NCBI RefSeq assembly: GCF_020076305.1
Contig: NZ_JAIQXE010000002.1
Coordinates: 248,001-312,000 of the forward strand
Reading direction: 5' to 3'
Origin: Flavihumibacter profundi
GTDB taxonomy: Bacteria; Bacteroidota; Bacteroidia; Chitinophagales; Chitinophagaceae
DNA: 64,000 nucleotides
Both the position numbers and the translations under genes were made by a program. This document shows, piece by piece, positions 16,306 through 24,840 of the stretch. A model generated the notes under the pieces. The model was not told the origin of the DNA. It did no database searches and saw nothing but the letters and a program-made list of their open reading frames with translations. Position 1 is the stretch's first letter. Each line of letters opens with the position of its first letter.

Positions 16306-16492
16306 GATATTATAACAACAAATATTGTGTCATGCCTGTTTTATCTTTTTATCTTATTTATTTTGATCCTGCCTGTGCCTTCCTTTTTTCCTTTTTAATG
16401 TTTAATTGGTTAATTATTTCTTCAGAAATCCTGCGCAATATTAGCCTCGCTGATTGTAGTAAATAAGTGTTTTACCGTAAACCACCGGTAAA

Positions 16493-18076
16493 TCATTGCA
16501 CCCCTGCTTTCAATAAAGCTTTATGTAAGTTTTGTAGGAATTGTTCATCATTGATAAAGGCGCCGGTATATTCCCGGAGTTTGTCTTTCAGGAAGGGAAA
16601 CTGCTGCATTAACTGCTCACCACATTTTTGGGCCTCCGCCATTTGGTCCAGTTCCGCAAGCGATGCTGTTTTTAAGAGCAGCTCCCAGGGCACACCTGGC
16701 ATGTTCATTTTCTCGGCCCAATAGATGGAATCTGCATAATTCTTTTTCTCAAAATGATAGAACCCAAGCCCACCATTGAACCACCATTGGTAATAGGGAT
16801 TTAAATGTATCGATTCATCCAGTAACTTAAATCCCCGGTCATACTCCCCGCAACAGATCAGGCAAAAGCCTATTGCGCCCATGATACCCGCGGCTCCGGG
16901 CTTAATGGTCATCCACGCTTCAATGGCTTTCTTTGCTTCGGTTTTATTATGGAGAAACAGGTTGGCCAGGGCAATGGTCTGGTAGCCATGCTGGCAAAAC
17001 GGGTCTGTCTTGATGGACTTTTTACCATACACTACGGCCAGTTCCAGCTGCTGTTGGGTGAGCTTACTCTGGAACCCTAAAAAGTATCCACCTACAAATA
17101 ATTCCCCCAGCACAGCCCAGCCCAGCGCATATTCAGGGTCTGCTTCCACCGCTTGTTGCATGGCATTTTCTGCTTTGTGGAATATCTCTTCCGAAAGGTT
17201 ATTTACAAAATGGTAATACCAGAAAATCGCTTCGTAAACACTGATATCATGAATGCTTTTCGCCGGCGGGATTTTTGATACATTCCTTAATATAGCGCCA
17301 TAATGCCCCGCTGCCTGGCTTACAACCTGCCAGACGATCTCATCCTGTACTTCCAGTAAATTCAACACGTTACTGTCCCTTTCATAAAAATTGGCCCATA
17401 CCTGCTCCCTTGTCCCGGCCAGGATCAACTGAACGGTTAAGCGTATGTGCGTATCGTCTCTCTGTACACTGCCTGTTAACAGGTATTGGGCATCCAGCAT
17501 GGCGCCCGCTTCTTTAACATCAGTGATCTTGTCAGCAATACTCCTGCAGGAATAATACGCTACTACCGCCAGTTCCGGGTAGCGCGTCAACTCGGTGCTT
17601 AAGCGGTCTCCCAATCCATCTGCAAAATTTCCCGTGGAGGCATCTGCACCAATATTTTTAAAGGGCAGCACGGCAATGGATGTCTTCCTTCCGACTATGA
17701 TCTCCTGCTTCACAGCAGCCTGGTTCCTGGTAATCTCTCCTGCAGGAATAGCCGAGAATGCAGGAACATAGGAACCCCTGGGCATGGAGATGATCAGGGT
17801 GTCTGATTGCCCGGCATTGTTATAATATTCCCGGAGACTGCGCCTTAACCTTCCCGCATGTATGCGTACAATCGGGTCTAACTGCGGGTTGAAGTCCGGC
17901 CTTTTCGACAATACTTTTAATGCAATGGTATATTCCTTTAATGCTGCCTCATTTCCGGCAAGAGTTTCCTCGACAATGAATTTTAAGAACCGCGAAAGTA
18001 TCGTTGAACTCTGGAATGTTTCCGAAGAAAGGATTTGCGAGAGCTGCTCATTCACCATAGCAGGGTTAATTGCCAT
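16493..18076 (-). CDS. TPR regulatory protein with winged-helix-like and TolB-N/FlgO-like domains
   Basis: About 527 residues from the ATG at 18076; a GTG three codons earlier is possible. Residues ~20-110 carry the pattern LKEYTIALKVLSKRPDFNPQ...DPIVRIHAGRLRRSLREYY, a DNA-binding-like N-terminal region seen in proteins annotated as adenylate cyclase-like. Residues ~130-270 (TSIAVLPFKNIG... GLGDRLSTELTRYPEL) match the TolB-N/FlgO-type fold that precedes TPRs. The rest is tetratricopeptide repeats. No membrane segment, cyclase or kinase domain is visible. It is probably a cytoplasmic regulator; its targets are not evident. Confidence 0.65.
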   Translation of the reverse strand: MAINPAMVNEQLSQILSSETFQSSTILSRFLKFIVEETLAGNEAALKEYTIALKVLSKRPDFNPQLDPIVRIHAGRLRRSLREYYNNAGQSDTLIISMPRGSYVPAFSAIPAGEITRNQAAVKQEIIVGRKTSIAVLPFKNIGADASTGNFADGLGDRLSTELTRYPELAVVAYYSCRSIADKITDVKEAGAMLDAQYLLTGSVQRDDTHIRLTVQLILAGTREQVWANFYERDSNVLNLLEVQDEIVWQVVSQAAGHYGAILRNVSKIPPAKSIHDISVYEAIFWYYHFVNNLSEEIFHKAENAMQQAVEADPEYALGWAVLGELFVGGYFLGFQSKLTQQQLELAVVYGKKSIKTDPFCQHGYQTIALANLFLHNKTEAKKAIEAWMTIKPGAAGIMGAIGFCLICCGEYDRGFKLLDESIHLNPYYQWWFNGGLGFYHFEKKNYADSIYWAEKMNMPGVPWELLLKTASLAELDQMAEAQKCGEQLMQQFPFLKDKLREYTGAFINDEQFLQNLHKALLKAGVQ

Positions 18077-18224
18077 TTTGTCCACGTTTAACAGTTTGTT
18101 TTACACCCGTTTTACGGTATTTAACTTGTCTGCGGTTAACCTTCTGGGTATTATTGTGCTCACTTTTTGAATGGCTGTGGCAAGATAAATATTTTTTCAG
18201 GCAGTACACCTAATATAGGTATTT

Positions 18225-18473
18225 ATGGAAAAAGAGCTTGATAACATCCTGGAACGGTTTCCGCAATACAGGGAAAAAATTATCCTCTTATACAACAACA
18301 ATGAGGATTTCAAATCATTATCGGATGATTACCTTCAATGTAAAAACACGCTCTCAAAATTAAGGCAACACCTGATAGTGGCTGATACCCGCATGGAAAA
18401 CGAGTACAAAGCGCTCTGCCTCGACCTTGAACAGGAAATATTACAGTACCTAAACCTCATCTGGAAAATTTAA
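18225..18473 (+). CDS. Small conserved coiled-coil protein upstream of sulfatase
   Basis: 82 residues, MEKELDNILERFPQYREKI... LWKI-like end. It is highly helical and acidic with a coiled-coil pattern, and no signal peptide. The spacing (4 nt before the arylsulfatase frame) indicates cotranscription with the sulfatase gene. It resembles small DUF465-like helical proteins in length and style. Its function is unknown. Confidence 0.65.
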   Translation: MEKELDNILERFPQYREKIILLYNNNEDFKSLSDDYLQCKNTLSKLRQHLIVADTRMENEYKALCLDLEQEILQYLNLIWKI

Positions 18474-18483
18474 GTCAATGGAT

Positions 18484-20205
18484 ATGAGACATATATATTT
18501 TGGTTTCTTCGCCTGTTTTTTGTTAACTGTTTCTTCCTGTAAGAACACTGCAACAAAACAGGAGAATGCCGCAACAACCAGTGGGAAAGACTCCTCCCGG
18601 CCTAATATTTTAATTATCGTGGCCGACGACCTGGGGTATAGTGATATCGCCCCATTTGGTGGTAATATCGAAACGCCTGTTATCAGCCGGCTGGCCAAGG
18701 AGGGAATGCATTTCTCTGGTTTCCATGTCCTGCCTACCTGCTCCCCAACGCGCTCGGCTTTATTAACCGGGAACGATAATCATGTTGCTGGCCTTGGCAT
18801 CATGAGCGAGATGGATTATCCTGCCTTACACCAGTTAAATCTTCCCGGCTACAGGGCCCATCTGAGTGATGAGGTGGTTACGATTCCCGAATTGTTGCAT
18901 AACAACGGCTACCATACCTATATGACGGGAAAATGGCACCTGGGGGAAGGGCCTGGCCAGGATCCGCACGATCGTGGTTTTGAAGAATCTTTTATCCTGG
19001 GTACGGGCGGCGGTAGCCATTGGAACGACCGCAAAGCACTTGCGCCGCCGCAACACATGGAATATACCCGGAACGGCACCGTGGTGGAACCGCCGCTGGA
19101 TTTCTATTCTTCGAAGAATTATACCGATTCCATGATTCATTTTATTGACCAGAACAAATCGGATAAAAAACCATTTTTTGCCTACCTCTCCTATACGGCT
19201 GTCCATGATCCTTTGCATGCCCCCGATGAATATATTGCGAAATACAAGGGCAAATTCGACATCGGCTGGGACTCGCTCTGGACCCTGCGTTTGCATAATT
19301 TACAATCCCTGGGAATCGTCCCCGAAAATTTAAACCGCTTCTCCAAAAACCCTAAGATCCCGCAATGGAAATCGCTCAGCAAGGAACAACAGAAAGCATT
19401 CGCCCGCGATATGGAAGTGTATGCGGCCATGCTGGAATACCTCGACATGAGTATGGGTCGCGTGATTGACTACCTGAAAAAAGAGGGCTTATATGAGAAT
19501 ACCATGGTTGTATTTATGTCTGACAATGGGGCAAACGGTGCAACCGCCGATACTTACCCGGGCAATGCCGATGGAAAATACCTTAGCCAGTTCAACAACA
19601 AGTATGAGAATCGGGGGAAAAGGAATTCTTATGTAGAAATGGGTCCCGGCTGGGCACAGGCATCTTCGGCTCCATTCCGGCTATTTAAAACTTTTGCAAC
19701 TGAAGGTGGTATCAAAGCGCCCCTCATCATAAAAATGCCGGGAAAAATGAACCATGCCGGCGAATGGAATAAAAGCTTTGTCCATGTTACCGATCTGATG
19801 CCCACCATCCTCGAACTTTCAAATACACCATACCCGAATGACCCTGGTAAAAAAATCCACCCGCTGGTCGGGAAATCATTGGTCCCTGTTTTAAAAGGTG
19901 ATTCAGTATCGGTGCACACAAGCGAAGGCATGGGCTGGGAGCTCTTTGAAATGAAAGCCTATATCAAAGGCAGGTGGAAAATATTAAGGCTGCCCCGGCC
20001 ATTTGGTTCCGGCGAATGGCAGCTGTATGACCTGGATACAGACCCGGCGGAAACAACGGATCTCTCGCAACAGCATCCCGACATTAAAGCTGATTTAATA
20101 AAAGCATGGAATGTTTACGCTACGCAAAATAAAGTATACGATCACCATGGCCACTACGACTCTGTGTATAAAGCATCCTATATGCCGGGCAAAGAGAATG
20201 ACTAG
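18484..20205 (+). CDS. Lipoprotein arylsulfatase (sulfatase family S1)
   Basis: The ATG at 18484 (third codon of the longest frame) begins a lipoprotein signal ending VSSC. PNILIIVADDLGYSD supplies the N-terminal metal-binding Asp pair. The maturation motif CSPTRSALLTG has the Cys that is converted to formylglycine, so an anaerobic- or FGE-type maturase must exist elsewhere. MTGKWHLG and MSDNGANG supply further active-site Lys/His and Asp/Asn. 574 residues, normal for the family. It hydrolyses sulfate esters, probably on exogenous polysaccharide or glycolipid, at the cell envelope. It is in an operon with the small upstream gene and the exported protein 9 nt downstream. Confidence 0.9.
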   Translation: MRHIYFGFFACFLLTVSSCKNTATKQENAATTSGKDSSRPNILIIVADDLGYSDIAPFGGNIETPVISRLAKEGMHFSGFHVLPTCSPTRSALLTGNDNHVAGLGIMSEMDYPALHQLNLPGYRAHLSDEVVTIPELLHNNGYHTYMTGKWHLGEGPGQDPHDRGFEESFILGTGGGSHWNDRKALAPPQHMEYTRNGTVVEPPLDFYSSKNYTDSMIHFIDQNKSDKKPFFAYLSYTAVHDPLHAPDEYIAKYKGKFDIGWDSLWTLRLHNLQSLGIVPENLNRFSKNPKIPQWKSLSKEQQKAFARDMEVYAAMLEYLDMSMGRVIDYLKKEGLYENTMVVFMSDNGANGATADTYPGNADGKYLSQFNNKYENRGKRNSYVEMGPGWAQASSAPFRLFKTFATEGGIKAPLIIKMPGKMNHAGEWNKSFVHVTDLMPTILELSNTPYPNDPGKKIHPLVGKSLVPVLKGDSVSVHTSEGMGWELFEMKAYIKGRWKILRLPRPFGSGEWQLYDLDTDPAETTDLSQQHPDIKADLIKAWNVYATQNKVYDHHGHYDSVYKASYMPGKEND

Positions 20206-20214
20206 ATAAACTAT

Positions 20215-22299
20215 ATGAACAAAAAGCAAACCACACCAATTGCAATGAAAATATTTTACAGTTTAGTCCTTACCCTGCTATCCGGCATTTGTATGGCCCA
20301 GGAACAATGGCCCCGGGTTTTAAAGGGTAACGGTGATGGACAAATTACAATCTACCAGCCTCAGTTCGAAAAACTGGACGGTAATATCGCTACCGGCAGG
20401 ACGGCTGTTTCCATCAAACAAAAACCTACTGACGATCCTGTGTTTGGTGCACTCTGGTTTACAGCAGAAATGGAAACCAATCGCGATAACAGGATGGCCC
20501 TGCTTAAAAAAGTAAAGATCAACGATATTAAAATATCAGGACTTGAAGGGGAAAAAATTACCGCAATGAAATCCTACCTGGAGAAAGAAGCGCCGGGCTG
20601 GAATTTGAAAACCTCTATTGACGACATCGCAGCGGCTGCTGAAGAAGAACAAAAATTACTGGCTGCCGATCTTAAAAATGATCCGCCCAGTATTATATAT
20701 GCTACGCAACCGTCAACGCTTGTGCTGATCGATGGTGAGCCTAAGCTGCAGATGGATGACAAGCTGAAGATGAAAAAAGTGTTGAATACCGCCTTTTTAA
20801 TTGTACAATATCCGAAGGACAATTTATTTTATCTCTATGGCGGCAAATTCTGGTATTCAACTACCGCAATAACAGGAACCTGGAAGCAGGTAACCAAATT
20901 GCCCGCCGAATTGCAGCAACTGGATAAACAGGTAAAGGAACAGGAAAAAAAGCAAAATCCATCTGCAGGCACCTCATCTCCGGAAACCGCACCCATGATC
21001 GTGGTGGCAACAACACCAACCGAGTTGATCCAGACAAACGGGGAAGCGAATTTTGCTGTCATCACGGGTGTCAATCTTCTTTATGCATCCAATACAGATG
21101 ACAACATCTTCATGGATATCAATTCCCGTAATTACTTTATCCTGGTATCAGGTCGCTGGTATTCAAGCCCGAGATTAACAGGGCCCTGGACCTATGTTGC
21201 GAGCGACAAGTTGCCCCGTGATTTCGCCCAGATTCCCAAAGGCTCAGAAAAAGATATCGTCCTGGCCAGTGTGGCTGGAACCGATGAAGCCCACGATGCC
21301 GTGATGGATGCGCAGATACCCCAAACGGCAAAAGTGGACCGGAAGACGGCCAAATGCACTGTAAAATATGATGGCGAACCCAAATTTGAACAGATTGAAG
21401 GCACCAGTCTTTATCTCGCTAAAAACACCGCCAGCACGGTTATAAAATCGGGCAGCGATTATTATTGCGTTGAAAACGGTGTCTGGTTTAAAGCTTCAAA
21501 GCCCACGGGTCCCTGGGCCGTTTCTGATGAGCGCCCCAAAGATGTGGACAATATTCCGGCCAGCAGCCAGGCTTATAATACCAAATATGTGTACATCTAC
21601 GAAAGCACGCCGCAATATGTGTATGTAGGCTATACACCGGCCTATATGGGCTGTTATGTGTACGGGCCTGTAGTGGTATATGGAACCGGCTATTATTACA
21701 ATCCATGGTATGGGCCTTATTATTATCCGCGTCCGGTAACTTATGGATTTAGCATGCATTACAATCCCTTTACCGGGTGGAGCATGGGTTTCCATTACAG
21801 CACCGGGTATTTCAGTTTCCATTTCTATACCGGCGGACATTATGGTTACTGGGGCCCGCCCGTTTACCATCCACCTTATCACCCGCACTACCATGGCGGG
21901 ATGTATGGTGGACGCGGCCCGGTGTATATTGGCGGCGATGTAAATATCAATGTTAATAACTCTAATAATATCTACAATAAGCGCAATGGCGTTACGACCA
22001 ATGATATCAAAAGAAACGGAAACGCGCCTGGTAATAAACCGGTAAATAAGGATCTCAGTCAACCTAACAAGCCTCAACAGAATAATCTGGTTTCCGATAA
22101 GAATGGCAACGTTTACCAGCGCGATGAAAAAGGTGGCTGGCAGCAACGAAATAATAACAGCTGGTCACCAGTAGATAATAGTCAAAAAGCAAACCTTGAT
22201 AAACAAATGCAAAGCCGGGAGCGAAGCAGCAACCAGAATAACAATTTCAACAAAACGAACCGGGGCGGAAATATGGGTGGCGGCAGCCGGAAAAAATAA
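20215..22299 (+). CDS. Exported multi-repeat protein with Gly/Tyr/His-rich tail
   Basis: 694 residues; an ATG at 20245 gives the cleanest signal peptide (MKIFYSLVLTLLSGICMAQ). Three related modules of roughly 80-90 residues follow the pattern TxPTxLIxxxGE, NTxxxxF, a Trp/Tyr pair (GKFWYST, GRWYSS, NGVWFKAS) and GxWxxV. From ~residue 470 the sequence becomes rich in Tyr, Gly, Pro and His (YYYNPWYGPYYYPRPV, HPPYHPHYHGGMYGG), then Asn/Gln-rich low complexity. A cell-surface or wall-associated role is likely. Similar proteins are sometimes labelled carbohydrate-binding family V/XII. No catalytic residues are recognised. Confidence 0.7.
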   Translation: MNKKQTTPIAMKIFYSLVLTLLSGICMAQEQWPRVLKGNGDGQITIYQPQFEKLDGNIATGRTAVSIKQKPTDDPVFGALWFTAEMETNRDNRMALLKKVKINDIKISGLEGEKITAMKSYLEKEAPGWNLKTSIDDIAAAAEEEQKLLAADLKNDPPSIIYATQPSTLVLIDGEPKLQMDDKLKMKKVLNTAFLIVQYPKDNLFYLYGGKFWYSTTAITGTWKQVTKLPAELQQLDKQVKEQEKKQNPSAGTSSPETAPMIVVATTPTELIQTNGEANFAVITGVNLLYASNTDDNIFMDINSRNYFILVSGRWYSSPRLTGPWTYVASDKLPRDFAQIPKGSEKDIVLASVAGTDEAHDAVMDAQIPQTAKVDRKTAKCTVKYDGEPKFEQIEGTSLYLAKNTASTVIKSGSDYYCVENGVWFKASKPTGPWAVSDERPKDVDNIPASSQAYNTKYVYIYESTPQYVYVGYTPAYMGCYVYGPVVVYGTGYYYNPWYGPYYYPRPVTYGFSMHYNPFTGWSMGFHYSTGYFSFHFYTGGHYGYWGPPVYHPPYHPHYHGGMYGGRGPVYIGGDVNINVNNSNNIYNKRNGVTTNDIKRNGNAPGNKPVNKDLSQPNKPQQNNLVSDKNGNVYQRDEKGGWQQRNNNSWSPVDNSQKANLDKQMQSRERSSNQNNNFNKTNRGGNMGGGSRKK

Positions 22300-22340
22300 T
22301 GTTAACTGCTGATAACAAAACAAACAACCTGGAAGGTGAT

Positions 22341-23066
22341 ATGATGATATGTAAAAACTGTGGGCATAGTTTCCAGTTGAACTATTGTAATGCTTGTGGC
22401 CAAAGCGCAGGCACGCATCGCATCACATGGAGACTTTTGCTGGAACACCTGCCGCATGCAATATTTCATGTTGACCACGGACTGTTTTTCTCGCTCCTGG
22501 AATTAATAAAAAGACCGGGGCATAGCATCCGGGAGTACCTGGAGGGAAAGCGTAAGGGGCATGTAAATCCATTTACCATGCTGGTATTGACCGGGGGCCT
22601 TTGTTCTTATTTGTATGTTCATTTTAATTTTCGCACGGTACTGGCTTCCGTTAACCTGCATGAGTTGGAGGAGCAGAGCGCCATGGTCGCGCATAAATAT
22701 TTTGCATTGAGGACTATATTCTTCTGCATGTTGTGCAGCATCGGCGATTACCTGGTTTTCCGGGAAAAAAAATACAACCTGCCGGAAATGGTAATTGCCA
22801 ACGTCTATATGTTTTGTGGCGTTTCCATGATTCAGTTGATGTTTATCCCGCTATTGCTAATTGCCAGGAATCTTAACCTGTATGCCTATGCGGTATTTTT
22901 TATCATTCCACCGGTGCTCGCTTACCTGGTTTATACCAGGTTTCAATTCCTGCAGGCATTTCAAAACAAAAAACTGCAGGTAAAAATAATTCTGGCCGTG
23001 GTCCTCTATGCAGTCATCGTTGTATTGATTGGGCAACAAATAGTGCGGCCTTTTTTGGGAAACTGA
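22341..23066 (+). CDS. DUF3667 family membrane protein
   Basis: The start is set at the ATG at 22341 because AAGGTG lies 5 nt upstream. An earlier ATG at 22299 overlaps the previous stop (TAATG). The N-terminus is a zinc ribbon (CKNCGHSF...YCNACGQ), followed by HVDHGLFFSLLELIKRPGHSIREYLEGKRK, the signature of DUF3667, and then about four hydrophobic helices. It is an integral inner-membrane protein of unknown function, common in Bacteroidota. It is the last gene of the sulfatase operon. Confidence 0.85.
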   Translation: MMICKNCGHSFQLNYCNACGQSAGTHRITWRLLLEHLPHAIFHVDHGLFFSLLELIKRPGHSIREYLEGKRKGHVNPFTMLVLTGGLCSYLYVHFNFRTVLASVNLHELEEQSAMVAHKYFALRTIFFCMLCSIGDYLVFREKKYNLPEMVIANVYMFCGVSMIQLMFIPLLLIARNLNLYAYAVFFIIPPVLAYLVYTRFQFLQAFQNKKLQVKIILAVVLYAVIVVLIGQQIVRPFLGN

Positions 23067-23110
23067 TATACATGGTGCAACCCCCTTAAATCCAGCCGGA
23101 ACGGACTGTC

Positions 23111-23833
23111 TTATAAACAGGCTATAATCGCTTTCAATTCATCCTCATCCGGCAAATACACATTGCCGAAATCAAGCACATTTGGATTGGCAAAACTCAT
23201 GGGATTCTTCGTTGCTTTCCGCACCGAACCATGATACTCCTTCGCACCCGATTCTGCTATTAACTGCTTAATATTTGCAGCCGTAATTCCAGCCCCCGGC
23301 ATGATAATGATCCGGTCGCCTGCGGCCTGAACCAGCTTCCCCAGCAAAGCACCGGCTTCCGGCGCGCCGCTTTTTTGCCCTGATGTCAATACCCGCTCAC
23401 AGCCCGCTTCAATGAGGTCTTCCAAAGCCTTGAATGGATCAGGTGTTGCATCAAATGCACGGTTACAGGTCACCCCCATGGGATATGCCCATTCAACAAA
23501 TTGCTTCAGCTTATCTACATCTATTTCCCCATTGATTTTCTGCACACCTATCGAGATGCCATCGCATCCTAAATCTTTGCAAACGGATATATCCGTTTTG
23601 AGAATGGCCAGTTCATCTTCATCATAATAATAGTTCCCGCACCTTGGCCGCAGGATGGGATATAATTTGATGGATATTTTTTCCCTGGTTCTTTTGATAT
23701 GTCCATAGCTTGGGGTGGTTCCGCCTTCTACAGGGTTATCACATAATTCCACCCGGTAAGCTCCGGCTCTTTCTGCTATGATGCAGGATTGTATATTAAA
23801 AGCGCAAACTTCGAAACGTGCTTTGGCAGCCAT
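23111..23833 (-). CDS. cutC: Copper homeostasis protein CutC
   Basis: 240 residues, TIM-barrel protein of the CutC family. Diagnostic segments are FEVCAFNIQSCIIAERAGAYRVELC near the start, EGGTTPSYG, the PILRPRCGNYYYD loop, TCNRAFDATPDP and ILTSGQ-like VLTSGQKSGAPEG (here ...APEAG). The cytoplasmic function is historically linked to copper tolerance, but the biochemical activity of the family remains unsettled. It stands in a convergent position to the DUF3667 gene and is followed upstream by a divergent-type arrangement with the stress-protein gene. Confidence 0.92.
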   Translation of the reverse strand: MAAKARFEVCAFNIQSCIIAERAGAYRVELCDNPVEGGTTPSYGHIKRTREKISIKLYPILRPRCGNYYYDEDELAILKTDISVCKDLGCDGISIGVQKINGEIDVDKLKQFVEWAYPMGVTCNRAFDATPDPFKALEDLIEAGCERVLTSGQKSGAPEAGALLGKLVQAAGDRIIIMPGAGITAANIKQLIAESGAKEYHGSVRKATKNPMSFANPNVLDFGNVYLPDEDELKAIIACL

Positions 23834-23854
23834 GATTTGTTTTACAGTCTTTGG

Positions 23855-24718
23855 TTATTGTCTCCATTCTTCCTGCTGTGAAGGTAAGGCCAGCAAGGGG
23901 ATTTTTGTATGATAACTCATCTGCCTTGTCATGCTTGGATGGAAGAACCTGTCCCAAAGTGTTTTGTGGTAGTTTACCATCACCAGCAGGTCAATTCTGT
24001 TTTCATCAATATACCGCTGCAGTGTTTCGCTGAATTCAAGCCCGAATAGTTGTACAGTGCTGACGCTGCTTTCCGGGTGAAGTTTCTTCAGCGCCTTTTC
24101 ATAGTTAGGCGTTGTATGGGCATGGTCCAGGAAGGTATAGGGACTGTCATCATCTTCATCAGTAAATATGGCTACCTGTACCTTTGCCCCAAATATTCCC
24201 GCCAACTCAAAAATGGGATCAAGTATGGCCTCGTCATGTTCAAAATGATTGGTGGCAAATAGTATATTGGCTGGCTTTTGCCATTGGTATTCCTGCGGTA
24301 TCACTAATATGGGCGTTTCTGCCTTTCCTATTTCGGCGCCGGTTTTGGTACTCCAGAACCTGTTCCGGCTCTCCCCGGCACCCACTGTTCCCATAATGAT
24401 GAGGTCAAATTTATTTTCTTCAGTTGCCTGCAGGATGGCCTTGCCCAGGGCTTCCGTAATCACTTTTATTTTTACCGGCTGTCCAAGTTCTTTTTCTATA
24501 GCCGCTCCCTGGTCATACAACCGCTTACTTATTTCATCCAGCTGCATCTGGTTGAATTCTTTATTAATGCCCATATAGTCGGTATAGACACTGCCCATAA
24601 GCTCAAAGGAATGCAGCAGGGTGATTTCCAGGGGAATCGCTTTGGCCGACTGAACGGCAAAAGCAACCGCATTGTTGGCGCAGGCCGAAAAGTCGGTCGG
24701 GACTAATACCTTTCTCAT
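23855..24718 (-). CDS. Tandem universal stress protein (UspA x2)
   Basis: The start is at the ATG at 24718 (MRKVLVPTDFS), the canonical UspA beginning, rather than eleven codons upstream. About 287 residues comprise two UspA domains. The first has DLIIMGTVGAGESRNRFWSTKT, with the G-2x-G-9x-G(S/T)-like nucleotide loop. The second has the more diverged LLVMVNYHKTLWDRFFHPSMTRQM. It is a cytoplasmic nucleotide-binding stress protein. It is transcribed in the direction of cutC with 21 nt between the genes, so the two may share a transcript. Confidence 0.9.
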   Translation of the reverse strand: MRKVLVPTDFSACANNAVAFAVQSAKAIPLEITLLHSFELMGSVYTDYMGINKEFNQMQLDEISKRLYDQGAAIEKELGQPVKIKVITEALGKAILQATEENKFDLIIMGTVGAGESRNRFWSTKTGAEIGKAETPILVIPQEYQWQKPANILFATNHFEHDEAILDPIFELAGIFGAKVQVAIFTDEDDDSPYTFLDHAHTTPNYEKALKKLHPESSVSTVQLFGLEFSETLQRYIDENRIDLLVMVNYHKTLWDRFFHPSMTRQMSYHTKIPLLALPSQQEEWRQ

Positions 24719-24840
24719 AATGTTTGCCGGGCTATTTTCCGGATATGGCAAATTTGCGTGTTGGAAAGCAAAAGAATAATGATTTAAGTCAATTTATCGG
24801 GTGATTGCTTATCACAAAGACATTTTCTATCTTCATTTAA

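Noticed and set aside
16471-16492. TTTACCG...CGGTAAA hairpin after the TPR regulator gene as an intrinsic terminator
   Set aside because: 7-bp stem and no T-run on either strand, so not convincing.
21496-22146. 216-codon minus-strand frame within the Gly/Tyr-rich exported protein gene
   Set aside because: A shadow of a repetitive coding sequence; the Ile/Arg/His-rich product comes from the opposite strand of Tyr/Gly/Asn codons.
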